Made by a program: the position numbers and the translations under genes
Assembly: GCF_052055875.1 (NCBI RefSeq)
Contig: NZ_CP170508.1
Coordinates: 992,001 to 1,056,000 of the forward strand
Length of the DNA: 64,000 nucleotides
Source: Methanosphaerula subterraneus
Lineage (GTDB): Archaea; Halobacteriota; Methanomicrobia; Methanomicrobiales; Methanospirillaceae
Direction: 5' to 3'
Notes under the pieces: generated by a model
Told to the model about the DNA's origin: nothing
The model's database searches: none
The model's input: the letters and a program-made list of their open reading frames with translations, nothing else
Part shown: one piece after another, positions 23,086 through 34,156 of the stretch
Position numbering within the stretch: the stretch's first letter is position 1
Layout of the letters: every line of letters starts with the position of its first letter

Positions 23086-24821
23086 ATGAGTGCTGCAGAT
23101 CCTGTAAACAGACTATATATTACCGATACCACGCTGAGGGATGCCCATCAGTCACTCATCGCGACGCGCCTCCGGACTGAGGATATGTTACCTCTCGCCC
23201 GCCTGATCGACAGGGCCGGCTTCTTCTCAGTCGAGGCATGGGGGGGTGCTACCTTTGACACCTGTATCCGCTTTTTAAACGAGGATCCCTGGGAACGGCT
23301 CCGGGCACTCAAGACAGCGCTGCCAAAGACCCCGATCCAGATGCTGCTGCGGGGGCAGAACCTGGTCGGGTACCGCCACTACTCTGACGATGTCGTGGAC
23401 CGGTTCGTCGAGCGTTCGGCCGCAAACGGGGTCGACATCTTCCGGGTCTTCGACGCGCTGAACGATATACGCAATATGAAGCGGTCAATGGATCAGGTCA
23501 AGAACGTCGGCGGTCACCTGCAGGGTGCGATCTCGTACACGCTCTCCCCGGTTCACAATACAGAGACCTTCATCACGATGGCAGAGGAACTGTACGCGGC
23601 CGGCTGCGACTCGATCTGCATCAAGGACATGGCCGGGCTGATCATGCCGCAGGCAGCACGGGACCTGATCACCGGGATCAAGAAGACGGTCGATGTCAAG
23701 GTCTGCCTCCACTCCCATTCCACAAGCGGGATTGCATCGATGAGTTACCAGGCAGCGATCGATGCCGGGGTCGACATCCTCGATACCGCGATGTCCCCAT
23801 TCTCGCTCGGCACCTCGCAGCCCCCGACCGAGAGTGTGGTCGCCTCGATACAGGGAACGGAGAGGGAGACCGGGATCGACCTCTTGACACTGCGTGAGAT
23901 CCGGAACTGCTGTCTGAAGCTCCGGGAGAAGTACGGTGCCCTGGTCAACCCGATCTCAGAACGGGTCGACTCTGATGTCCTGATCTATCAGCTCCCGGGC
24001 GGGATGATCTCCAATCTGGTCTCGCAGTTGCAGGAACAGGACGCCCTTGACCGGCTCGATGACGTCTTCGGCGAGGTTCCAAAGGTACGACGTGACCTCG
24101 GGTACCCTCCCCTGGTGACCCCGACCAGCCAGATCGTCGGCACACAGGCAGTCCTGAACGTGCTGCTCGGTGGCGAACGATACCAGAATGTGACCAAGGA
24201 GGTGAAGGACTACGTGCGTGGGCTGTATGGCCGTTCGCCAGCCCCAATCACCGCCGAGATCAGGAGAAAGATCATCGGTGAGGAGAAGGTGATCACTGAA
24301 CGGCCGGCGGACCTGCTCGAGCCGACCTATAATAAACTGTGTGAGCAGGCCAAACAGGCAGGAGTGGCCTCCACCGAGGAGGACGTCCTCACCTACATCA
24401 TGTACCCGGCGATCGCCCCGTCGTTTCTGAAGGGCGAGCGGAAGGCGGAGGTGATCCCCTCATCAGAGCCGGTGGCCAGGACAAGCAGCACTGTACCATC
24501 CCAGATGGAGGTCGAGGTCGACGGCGAGATCTTCAGTATCCGGATCCTCTCGGTCGAGGGAGCCCAGCTCGGCGCGAAGGGGCCGGTTGAGAAGATTCCA
24601 CGGGGCGAGATCGTCGGCGGGATCAAGTCCAACATGCAGGGGATGGTCCTCGAAGTGATGACGAGCAGGGGGGCTGCTGTCAAGAAGGGGGACACGCTGC
24701 TGGTGCTTGAGGCGATGAAGATGGAGAACCCGATCCACAGCCCGCGGGACGGTGTCGTGACCGAGATCTTCGTCGATGCAGGTGACGTCGTCCAGAGCGG
24801 CGACGTGCTGCTGGTGATGGA

Positions 24822-24825
<4 letters not shown>
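23086..24825 (+). CDS. pycB: Pyruvate carboxylase subunit B
   Basis: A 579-residue carboxyltransferase plus biotin carrier. The N-terminal TIM barrel has DTTLRDAHQSLIATRLR and the metal site DMAGLI...HSHSTSG; the C-terminal lipoyl-like domain carries the biotin lysine in LEAMKMENP (near residue 545). With PycA it makes oxaloacetate from pyruvate, the anaplerotic step feeding the incomplete reductive TCA route and amino-acid synthesis in methanogens. ATG 23086 is preferred because GAGGT lies 5 nt upstream, while ATG 23074 has that sequence inside its codons. It overlaps pycA by 4 bp. Confidence 0.95.
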
Positions 24826-26294
<1,469 letters not shown>

Positions 26295-26360
26295 TGAACC
26301 GGATCCAGAAGATCGGATCCAGTTCATTCAAATTCTTCTGCAGCTGATCGTCTATTATCG

Positions 26361-28457
26361 ATGTACTCGTTCTCTTCACTCAGACCCTATCTTGTTCTGC
26401 TGCTCGTCTGCTGCACGCTTATCATCCTTCCTGCCGCAGCCGAAACGACGAACGAATCGTTGAAAATGCCGGCCATCTTCTCGGATCATCTGAACCAAGG
26501 GGCAGATCTCCCCCCTGCTGAGGACACGCATGCCTACACCGTGATGCACCCCTCATCCGAGCAGCTCCACGCATGGAATACCCAGTACAATGCGTTATCC
26601 CCGGTGTCGGTGCCGGCCCCCAGTTCTTCCTATCAACTCCAGAATGGCACGAATGTTACGGGCGGATACAAAGATCTCCTCCCATACCTGGATTACATCC
26701 CTGTTGAACGAGACCAGGGGCGGATCGGGAACTGCTGGGCCTGGGCGGGAACCGGGGTGATGGAGATCGCCCTTGCCGTCCAGAACGGGGTGAAGGATCG
26801 CCTCTCGATCTCGTACCTGGACGCCAACTTCAATGGCGGTTCAGGGGACAAATGGGCAGGGAACGGAGGGTACATCTCCACTGTGGCCGATTTCTATGCA
26901 GGAACAGGGATAGCAATCCCCTGGTCCAACCGGAACGCTGCATACCAGGACGGGACCAAGTGGTCAGCAACAGAGCAGCGGTCCTTCGAACCCGCCTTTG
27001 CAATCTCCACCGATCCGTACTACCAGATCGATCAGATCAAGACAGAACGGATCGAGACACGGCATGTCGGAGACGAGCAGGCGATCAGCAATATCAAGGC
27101 CGTGCTCGACCAGAACCGCGCCGTGGCATTTATGTTTTATCTCCCCAATGCTACGGCCCTCTATTCCTTCTACGACTTCTGGGAAAACAGTTCAGAGGAG
27201 ACCGCATGGAACATGACCCCCTGGCAGAACACATTCTGGAATGAAAAGGAGGGCGGCGGGCATGCGGTGGTCTGTGTCGGATACAATGACACCGACCCGG
27301 CAAACCGGTACTGGGTCATGGTCAACTCCTGGGGGGTCACAAAGGATCGTCCACAGGGCGTCTTCAGGGTTTCAATGGACATGGACTACTCAGCGACGGT
27401 GCAGTTCAAAGACAGTGATGATGGTGCTGCTCAGTTGTGGCAGACGCTGAACGTCAGCTTTGCATCCACTCCATCACCCACCCAAAAGGAGATCGGTTCA
27501 CTCCCGTACACCTGTTCGGTTCCGGGCGATTACTACCTCTCAAAGGATCTGACCGGCAGCGACATTGATACCGGGATCCTGGTCACGGCACAGAACGTGA
27601 CGATCGACGGGAAGGGGCACCTCCTCCGGGGCTCCGGCCGGCAGGGTTCGGTCGGGATCCTCGCATACAACAACGGAGATTCAATCGAAGGTCTGAACAT
27701 CACCAACCTGGCCGTCTCGAACTGGGAGGATGGATGTTACCTGTACCATGCCACCGGCGGATCGGTGAGCGGGAACACCATCTCCGGCTGCTCGTATGCC
27801 GGGATCTTCCTGGATGGAGATACCGCCGGCCTCGCGATCACTGACAACACGCTCACCTCCAATTATTACGGTCTCCTCTCCCGTTCAACAGCCGGCGTCC
27901 GGATCGAACGCAACAGGATCACCGAGAATCAGCAGGCCGGGCTCTACCTCTTCTCGATGAACCAGAGTCGGATCGCGGACAACCAGTTTGTCAACAGACA
28001 GAATGTGATCCTCTCCAACTCGGCCGCCACAATCACCTGGAACACCAACAAGACCACCGGGATGAACCTGGCCGGCGGACCGTACCGGGGCGGCAACTAC
28101 TGGGGGAACACCACACAGACCGGGTTCTCCGACCTCGCGGCAGACCAGAACCGGGACGGATTCGCAGACAGTCCGTTCCAGATCGCGGCCGGCAACCTGG
28201 ACCTTCTCCCCCTTGTCGCCTATGCGAACCCGGGCCCCCAGCCGATCCCGCCGAACCAGCTCGCCCCGACCGACCCCGATCGCGATCGGCTCTACGAAGA
28301 CCTGAACGGGGATGGGAGACTCGACTTCGCCGATGTGACCATCTTCTTCAACCAGATGGACTGGATCGGCGCACAGGAGCCGGTGCAGCTCTTCGACTTC
28401 AACGGCAACCAGCGGATCGACTTCGCCGACATCGCCGCGCTCTTCTCACGACTGTGA
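26361..28457 (+). CDS. Secreted papain-like protease with beta-helix and dockerin-like end (copy 1)
   Basis: A 698-residue exported protein. A signal peptide (about residues 1-27, ending PAAAE) is followed by a C1 papain-like peptidase domain with the oxyanion Gln and Cys in QGRIGNCWAWAGTGVMEIA, the His in GGGHAVVCVGYND and the Asn in MVNSWG. Next comes a right-handed beta-helix (NosD/CASH type, about 375-600, repeated DNTLTSN-like turns), then a dockerin-like pair of calcium loops, DLNGDGRLDFADVTIFF and DFNGNQRIDFADIAALF. The catalytic triad looks intact. A near copy follows at 28600. Function may be surface degradation or assembly; no cohesin partner is seen here. Confidence 0.85.
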   Translation: MYSFSSLRPYLVLLLVCCTLIILPAAAETTNESLKMPAIFSDHLNQGADLPPAEDTHAYTVMHPSSEQLHAWNTQYNALSPVSVPAPSSSYQLQNGTNVTGGYKDLLPYLDYIPVERDQGRIGNCWAWAGTGVMEIALAVQNGVKDRLSISYLDANFNGGSGDKWAGNGGYISTVADFYAGTGIAIPWSNRNAAYQDGTKWSATEQRSFEPAFAISTDPYYQIDQIKTERIETRHVGDEQAISNIKAVLDQNRAVAFMFYLPNATALYSFYDFWENSSEETAWNMTPWQNTFWNEKEGGGHAVVCVGYNDTDPANRYWVMVNSWGVTKDRPQGVFRVSMDMDYSATVQFKDSDDGAAQLWQTLNVSFASTPSPTQKEIGSLPYTCSVPGDYYLSKDLTGSDIDTGILVTAQNVTIDGKGHLLRGSGRQGSVGILAYNNGDSIEGLNITNLAVSNWEDGCYLYHATGGSVSGNTISGCSYAGIFLDGDTAGLAITDNTLTSNYYGLLSRSTAGVRIERNRITENQQAGLYLFSMNQSRIADNQFVNRQNVILSNSAATITWNTNKTTGMNLAGGPYRGGNYWGNTTQTGFSDLAADQNRDGFADSPFQIAAGNLDLLPLVAYANPGPQPIPPNQLAPTDPDRDRLYEDLNGDGRLDFADVTIFFNQMDWIGAQEPVQLFDFNGNQRIDFADIAALFSRL

Positions 28458-28599
28458 GAGAGTACCTCCATCTCTCTTCAAAGGGTCGGCGAGCAGCACC
28501 ATCCTGTCCGGGATAGGGTCGACGGTGATATATTCAGAATCGGCTCGAACGATCAAATTCAGATCATTCAAATTCTTCAGCATCGGATAGATCATCAAG

Positions 28600-30693
28600 A
28601 TGTCTTCATACCCTTCTCCCAGTTCTCTTCTCCTCCTCTTCGTTTGCTGCTGTCTGGTCATCCTCCCGGCTGCAGCCGAAACAACGAACGAATCGTTGAA
28701 AGTGCCGGCCTTCCTCTCAGATCTTCTGAACCAGGGGGCAGATCTCCCCTCTGCTGACGGAACGCAGGTCTACACCGTGATGCACCCCTCGTCCGAGCAA
28801 CTCAGGGCATGGAATGCCCAGGACAATGCGTTACCCCTGGTGTCGGTGCCGGCCACCGGTTCTTCCAGCCAGTTCCAGAATAATACGACTGCTGCGGGTG
28901 GATACAGGGACCTCCTCCCCTACCTGGATTATACTCCTGCTGAACGAAACCAGGGACGGATCGGAAACTGCTGGGTCTGGGGAGGAACCGGGGTGATGGA
29001 GATCGCCCTTGCCGTCCAGAACGGAGTGAAGGAGCGGCTCTCGATCTCGTACCTGGACGCCAACTACAATGGTGGTTCAGGGGACAACTGGGCAGGGAGT
29101 GGGGGAAATTTATTCACTCTGGCCAGTTTCTATACCACAAACGGGATTGCAGTCCCCTGGTCCAACCAGAACGCTGCATATCAGGACGGGACCCTCTGGT
29201 CAGCAACAGAGCAGCGGTCCTACGAACCCGCCTTTGCGATCTCCACCGAACCGTACTACCAGATCGATCATATCGAGGCGCAACGGATCGAGACACGGCA
29301 TATCGGCAACGAGCAGGCGATCAGCAACATCAAGGCCGTGCTCGACCAGAACCGTGCAATCTACTTTGGTTTCACCCTCCCCAATAATTCAGCCTGGGAC
29401 TCATTCTTCGACTTCTTCGGTAACAACGCCGAGGAGACCGCATGGAACATGACCCCCTGGCAGAACACACTCTATAACGAAAAAGAGGGCGGGGGTCATG
29501 GAGTACTCTGCGTCGGATACAATGACACCGACCCGACAAACAGGTACTGGATCATGGTCAACTCCTGGGGCACCTCAAAGGGTCATCCACGGGGCGTCTT
29601 CCGGGTTTCGATGGACATGGACTACTCTGCGACGCTGCATACTAAAGACAATGATGATTGGGCTGCTCTGAGGTGGCACACACTGGACATCAGCTTTGCA
29701 TCCACCCCGTCACCTACCCAAAAGGAGATCAGTTCCCTCCCATACATCTGTTCGGTTCCGGGTGAGTATTACCTCTCAAAGGACCTGATCAGCAGCGACG
29801 CGGATACCGGGATCCTGGTCACGGCACAGAATGTGACGATCGACGGGAAGGGACACCTCCTTCGGGGCTCCGGCCGGCAGGGGTCGGTCGGGATCCTCGC
29901 GTACAACAACGGAGATCCAGTCGAAGGTCTGAACATCACCAACCTGGCCGTCTCGAACTGGGAGGATGGATGTTACCTGTACCATGCCACCGGCGGATCG
30001 GTGAGCAAGAACACCATCTCCGGCTGCTCGTATGCCGGACTCTTCCTGGACGGAAACACCGCCGGCCTCGCGATCACTGACAACACGCTCACCTCCAACT
30101 ACTACGGCCTCCTCTCCCGTTCCACAACCGGCGTCCGGATCGAGCGCAACAGGATTATAGAGAGTCAGCATGCCGGGCTCTACCTCTTCTCGATGAACCA
30201 GAGTCGGATCGCTGACAACCGGTTTGTCAACAGACAGAATGTGATCCTCTCCACGACAATCACCGCGATCACCTGGAACACCAACAAGACCACCGGGATG
30301 AACCTGGCCGGCGGACCGTACCGGGGCGGCAACTACTGGGGGAACACCACGCAGACCGGGTTCTCCGACCTCGCGGCCGACCAGAACAGGGACGGATTCG
30401 CAGACAGTCCGTTCCAGATCGCGGCCGGCAATCTGGACCATCTCCCCCTCGTCGCCTATGCGAACCCGGGCCCCCAGCCGATCCCGCCGAACCAGCTCGC
30501 CCCGACCGATCCTGATCGCGATCGGCTCTACGAAGACCTGAACGGGGATGGGAGACTCGACTTCGCCGATGTGACCATCTTCTTCAACCAGATGGACTGG
30601 ATGGGCGCACAGGAGCCGGTGCAGCTCTTCGACTTCAACGGCAACCAGCGGATCGACTTCGCCGACATCGCCGCGCTCTTCTCACGACTGTGA
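28600..30693 (+). CDS. Secreted papain-like protease with beta-helix and dockerin-like end (copy 2)
   Basis: A 697-residue tandem paralogue of the preceding gene with the same order: signal peptide (about 1-26), C1 peptidase (QGRIGNCWVWGGTGVMEIA, GGGHGVLCVGYND, MVNSWG), beta-helix and dockerin-like pair. The protease part has clearly diverged (W-A-W-A to W-V-W-G around the Cys, and different substrate-side loops), whereas the last ~400 codons are nearly identical at the DNA level. The upstream regions also share CATTCAAATTCTTC, so the whole transcription unit was duplicated. No frameshift is present and both copies look expressed. Confidence 0.85.
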   Translation: MSSYPSPSSLLLLFVCCCLVILPAAAETTNESLKVPAFLSDLLNQGADLPSADGTQVYTVMHPSSEQLRAWNAQDNALPLVSVPATGSSSQFQNNTTAAGGYRDLLPYLDYTPAERNQGRIGNCWVWGGTGVMEIALAVQNGVKERLSISYLDANYNGGSGDNWAGSGGNLFTLASFYTTNGIAVPWSNQNAAYQDGTLWSATEQRSYEPAFAISTEPYYQIDHIEAQRIETRHIGNEQAISNIKAVLDQNRAIYFGFTLPNNSAWDSFFDFFGNNAEETAWNMTPWQNTLYNEKEGGGHGVLCVGYNDTDPTNRYWIMVNSWGTSKGHPRGVFRVSMDMDYSATLHTKDNDDWAALRWHTLDISFASTPSPTQKEISSLPYICSVPGEYYLSKDLISSDADTGILVTAQNVTIDGKGHLLRGSGRQGSVGILAYNNGDPVEGLNITNLAVSNWEDGCYLYHATGGSVSKNTISGCSYAGLFLDGNTAGLAITDNTLTSNYYGLLSRSTTGVRIERNRIIESQHAGLYLFSMNQSRIADNRFVNRQNVILSTTITAITWNTNKTTGMNLAGGPYRGGNYWGNTTQTGFSDLAADQNRDGFADSPFQIAAGNLDHLPLVAYANPGPQPIPPNQLAPTDPDRDRLYEDLNGDGRLDFADVTIFFNQMDWMGAQEPVQLFDFNGNQRIDFADIAALFSRL

Positions 30694-30781
30694 GAAAGGG
30701 CATTCCCTTTATCAATCTGGAGAGCCGGCGAACAGAATCTTTATCTGGTTCTCCAGCGTTCTTATTGTGCACATTGTGCGA

Positions 30782-30893
30782 GCTGCGGTAGCCTAGCTTG
30801 GTCAGGGCGCCAGACTCATAGGGTTTAACGAGCATATGAGGCGCCAGAATCTGAGACATCTGGAGGTCGTGGGTTCGGATCCCACTCGCAGCA
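30782..30893 (+). tRNA. tRNA-Met (CAU, elongator) with a 37-nt intron
   Basis: Acceptor GCTGCGG (30782-30788) pairs with TCGCAGC (30886-30892), with one G-T pair; discriminator A at 30893. T arm is GTGGG-TTCGGAT-CCCAC. The anticodon stem CCAGA pairs with TCTGG after removal of the intron 30821-30857, giving loop CTCATAA with anticodon CAU. The intron is at the canonical 37/38 site, as is common for archaeal elongator tRNA-Met; it is too short for a C/D guide. An isoleucine tRNA with modified C34 is the only alternative reading of CAU. Confidence 0.92.
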
Positions 30894-31117
30894 TCCAGAG
30901 AACCTCCCGACAGGTTCTCCATTTTAGCATCATCTTCCACCCCCTACCCACAGGGCTCTGAAACGTGGCTCTCCACCAGTTCTGGAGAGAATAGGGATTT
31001 TTTGTGATGGTCCGGGGCCGTTGCAGGCCCATGGATACCGGCCGGACACCGGCACCGGCTCCTGGTGTCAGGGAGGAACGGAGAAGGTTGAATAGATCCC
31101 GCTACCTATCTGTATAT

Positions 31118-32101
31118 ATGCACCAGGGGGTAATCACGTTCTCAAGGAACGTATTTCTACCGTTAACCACGGTCTGTCAGAACCACTGCGGGTACTGTAG
31201 TTTCTGGACCCCGGTACAGGACGGGTGCATAATGGGGAGAGAGCAGGTTCTCGAGACGCTCAGGCTGGGGGCTGCTGCCGGTTGCACGGAAGCGCTCTTC
31301 ACATTCGGCGAACGGCCGGAGGTGGTCCCGGGTTTCTCAGAACGCCTGGCCACAATCGGGTATTCTTCAATCCTCGACTACTGTTACGACCTCTGCAAGG
31401 AGGCACTCCGGTTCGGGATCCTTCCGCATACCAATGCAGGGGTGCTCAGCATGAAGGAGATGGAACGGCTCCGCGAGGTGAATGCCTCGATGGGGCTGAT
31501 GCTCGAGACGACGGCCGATGTGCCGGCTCATCAGGGTTCAGTCGGGAAGTCGGCTGCAGAACGACTCCAGATGATCGCGCGCGCAGGGAAACTGCGTATC
31601 CCGTTCACGACCGGGATCCTGCTGGGTATCGGTGAGACCGCCCGGGACCGTGCAGAGTCGCTGGAGGCCATCGCCGACCTGCACCGGGAGTACGGGCATA
31701 TCCAGGAGGTGATCATCCAGAACTTCTGTCCGAAGGAGGGGACGCCGATGGCCGGTGTCGCTCCTATCACCACAGAAGCATTCTGCGAGACGGTCCGGAT
31801 GGCCAGGACGATCCTCCCGGAGGATGTCGCGGTTCAGGTCGCGCCGAACCTTGCCGATGCAGGGATACTCGTCGGGTGCGGTGCAGATGACCTCGGCGGC
31901 ATCTCCCCGGTTACGATCGATTACGTGAATCCGGAACACCCCTGGCCGGCGATCGAGCGTCTCGCCGAGGTGGCGGGCGACGCTGTGCTCAGAGAACGGC
32001 TCTGTATCTATCCCCAGTACATCACGCGGGGCTGGTATCCCCCATCGATGGAATCGCTGATCAGGGCATTATCAATAAAAATCCAGGAGAGATCTCTGTG
32101 A
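31118..32101 (+). CDS. cofG: 7,8-didemethyl-8-hydroxy-5-deazariboflavin synthase, CofG subunit
   Basis: A 327-residue radical SAM enzyme, the CofG half of the F0 synthase that builds the deazaflavin of coenzyme F420. The cluster motif CQNHCGYCSF (Cys20, Cys24, Cys27) is intact, followed by FTFGERPEV and IQNFCPKEGTPM, which are family features. ATG 31118 (MHQGVITFSRN) is chosen because known CofG proteins begin about here; the frame runs 38 codons further upstream without conservation. No clear ribosome-binding site is seen, so an upstream start such as ATG 31031 remains possible. GTGA overlap with purC. Confidence 0.92.
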   Translation: MHQGVITFSRNVFLPLTTVCQNHCGYCSFWTPVQDGCIMGREQVLETLRLGAAAGCTEALFTFGERPEVVPGFSERLATIGYSSILDYCYDLCKEALRFGILPHTNAGVLSMKEMERLREVNASMGLMLETTADVPAHQGSVGKSAAERLQMIARAGKLRIPFTTGILLGIGETARDRAESLEAIADLHREYGHIQEVIIQNFCPKEGTPMAGVAPITTEAFCETVRMARTILPEDVAVQVAPNLADAGILVGCGADDLGGISPVTIDYVNPEHPWPAIERLAEVAGDAVLRERLCIYPQYITRGWYPPSMESLIRALSIKIQERSL

Positions 32102-32823
32102 ACGAAGAGGAATTACTCTATACAGGCAAGGCAAAATCAGTGTACCGATCCGGTGTGGACGGTGAACTGATCGTCAGGTTCCGGGACGACATCACCGCAT
32201 TTGACGGTGGAAAGAAGGATGTACTGCAGAAGAAAGGGGAGTACAATGCGAGTGTCTCGGCCTACTTCTTCCCGCTCCTCGAAGAGCACGGGATCCCGAC
32301 CCATTTCATCAGGATGGCAGACCCCTCGACGATGATCGTCAGGGAACTGACCATGATCCCGCTCGAGGTGATCGTCCGGAACCGTGCCGCAGGTTCGATT
32401 GTGAAGCGGTACCCGTTCGAAGAGGGAGCGATCCTCGACCCGCCAGTGATCGTGATCGACTTCAAGGACGACGCCCGGCATGACCCGATGCTCAACGATG
32501 ACCTGATCCTTGCACTTCACCTGGTGACGAGGAGCGAGCTCCGCCGGATCAAGGAGATGGCGATTGCGATCAATGCGTTGCTCGTCAGGTTCTTTGCCTC
32601 GATCGGGATCACCCTTGTGGACTTCAAAATCGAGTTCGGAAAGGCCGGGGATTCGCTGTACCTTGGTGATGAGATCAGCATGGACTCGATGAGGCTCTGG
32701 GATGTGGCCACCGGTGAGTCGCTGGACAAGGATGTCTACCGGTTCGATAAGGGGGACGTGATGGAAGCCTATGAACGGGTGGCACATCGGATCCAGACCT
32801 CGGTGAAGGGGGGTGTGCAGTGA
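32098..32823 (+). CDS. purC: SAICAR synthase
   Basis: A 241-residue PurC, which joins aspartate to CAIR in purine synthesis. It has LLYTGKAKSVY, RFRDDITAFDGGKKD, the substrate loop EVIVRNRAAGSIVKRY and DFKIEFGK. The start is GTG 32098 within the cofG stop (GTGA). It begins a purC-purS-purQ run with stop/start overlaps, so the three proteins are probably made together. F420 and purine synthesis are otherwise unrelated; linkage with cofG is probably by operon fusion. Confidence 0.95.
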   Translation: MNEEELLYTGKAKSVYRSGVDGELIVRFRDDITAFDGGKKDVLQKKGEYNASVSAYFFPLLEEHGIPTHFIRMADPSTMIVRELTMIPLEVIVRNRAAGSIVKRYPFEEGAILDPPVIVIDFKDDARHDPMLNDDLILALHLVTRSELRRIKEMAIAINALLVRFFASIGITLVDFKIEFGKAGDSLYLGDEISMDSMRLWDVATGESLDKDVYRFDKGDVMEAYERVAHRIQTSVKGGVQ

Positions 32824-33065
32824 TGAAGTTCACCGCAACGATCACCATTGCACTGAAGCCAGGGATGCTCGACCCCGAGGCACGGGCGATCCAGCAGGCG
32901 CTCTGCTCGATCGGGCTTCCCGCCGAGTCCCTCTCGACCGCACGCCTCTTTTATCTGACGATCGAGGCAGCCGACCGGGATGAGGCTCTCAGACAGGCCA
33001 CTGCCAGTTGCGAGCGGCTGCTTGCAAACCCGGTGATTCATACCTATACGGTTGAGGTAGCCTGA
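32823..33065 (+). CDS. purS: FGAM synthase subunit PurS
   Basis: An 80-residue PurS, the small subunit that bridges PurL and PurQ in the FGAM synthase complex. It matches the family in size and in ALKPGMLDPEARAIQQAL and VEVA end. ATG 32823 overlaps the purC stop (TGATG). PurL is not in this window. Confidence 0.93.
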   Translation: MKFTATITIALKPGMLDPEARAIQQALCSIGLPAESLSTARLFYLTIEAADRDEALRQATASCERLLANPVIHTYTVEVA

Positions 33066-33757
33066 TGCGGTTTGCTGTGGTCCAGTTCGGCGGTTCCAAC
33101 TGCGACCTCGACACCTATCACGTGCTCGATCAGGTGCTCGGTGTCGAGACCGATCTCGTCTGGTACCATGACGACCTTCAAAAGTCCTATGATGCTGTGG
33201 TGATCCCCGGCGGTTTCTCGTACGGCGACTACCTCCGTGCAGGGGCCATCGCTGCCAGGACCAGGATCATGGACCAGATCAAGGAGCATGCAGCAGCCGG
33301 CGGGCTGGTGCTCGGGATCTGCAATGGTGCACAGATCCTCGCAGAGAGCGGGCTCATCCCCGGCATCTTCACGAGGAACGAAGACCCCCGGTTCATCTGC
33401 AGAGAGGCGCTGGTCAGGGTCGAGACCGTCAACACGCCGTTCACCAGTGCGTTCTCGACAGGTGAGGTGATCCGGCTTCCGATCGCCCATGGAGAAGGAC
33501 GCTTTGTCGTCGATGAAAGGGACTATGCAACCTTGAAACGCGAAGATCGGGTTGCGTTCCGGTTCTGTGAGCCGGACGGGTCCGTCACGCCGTCGTCCAA
33601 TCCGAACGGCTCGCTCGAGAACATCACCGGCGTCCTCTCGAAGGACCGGCAGGTACTCGCCATGATGCCGCATCCTGAACGGGCATCCGAGGCGGTGCTC
33701 GGTTCGACGGATGGCAGGCGGATCTTTGAATCGATGATCGCGTATCTCCATCGATAA
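33065..33757 (+). CDS. purQ: FGAM synthase glutaminase subunit PurQ
   Basis: A 230-residue class I glutamine amidotransferase that delivers ammonia to PurL. It shows VVIPGGFSYGDYLRAGAIAA, the nucleophile elbow LGICNGAQIL and the catalytic His and Glu in MMPHPERASE. The start overlaps purS by one base (TGATG). No fusion or truncation is visible. Confidence 0.95.
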   Translation: MRFAVVQFGGSNCDLDTYHVLDQVLGVETDLVWYHDDLQKSYDAVVIPGGFSYGDYLRAGAIAARTRIMDQIKEHAAAGGLVLGICNGAQILAESGLIPGIFTRNEDPRFICREALVRVETVNTPFTSAFSTGEVIRLPIAHGEGRFVVDERDYATLKREDRVAFRFCEPDGSVTPSSNPNGSLENITGVLSKDRQVLAMMPHPERASEAVLGSTDGRRIFESMIAYLHR

Positions 33758-33797
33758 CCTCAACAGGAAGCATCGCTGATAACGATACTACGATATC

Positions 33798-34085
33798 ATG
33801 GCAGCAGATGAGATAGACACCACAGCAGAGGAGAAGTGGGCGTCAGCGTACGCCGATCAGCACGGCTTCCGTCTGAACCCGGATCGTGTGCAGTTGACGA
33901 ATGTACTCCGCGGCCTGGTCCGAAACCGGAAACGGTTTGGTGAGCAGTACTGTCCGTGCAGGATCAGAAGCGGGGACCCGGAGAAGGATCGTGCGATCGT
34001 CTGCCCGTGCATCTATCACACCCAGGAGATCGATAAGGACGGTCACTGCCACTGTAACCTCTTCTTTGAAAATAAACAGCCCTGA
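33798..34085 (+). CDS. Ferredoxin:thioredoxin reductase catalytic subunit
   Basis: A 95-residue FTR catalytic chain, which passes electrons from ferredoxin through a [4Fe-4S] cluster to a disulfide and on to thioredoxin. The six conserved cysteines are present as YCPCRIRSGD, IVCPCIYH and GHCHCNLF. Archaeal homologues lack the plant variable subunit, and none is seen here. It is 40 bp downstream of purQ and may be cotranscribed. The thioredoxin at 12.9 kb is a possible client. Confidence 0.92.
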   Translation: MAADEIDTTAEEKWASAYADQHGFRLNPDRVQLTNVLRGLVRNRKRFGEQYCPCRIRSGDPEKDRAIVCPCIYHTQEIDKDGHCHCNLFFENKQP

Positions 34086-34156
34086 ACCTGATCTTTGGGG
34101 GCGCCGGACCTCCGAAACATTTTTCCAGATGAAAGGGGATGACTCTTCGATCCGGT

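Noticed and set aside
26295..26360. GGATCC repeats after pycA as a terminator
   Set aside because: The two GGATCC copies are close, but no T-run follows and the arms are short.
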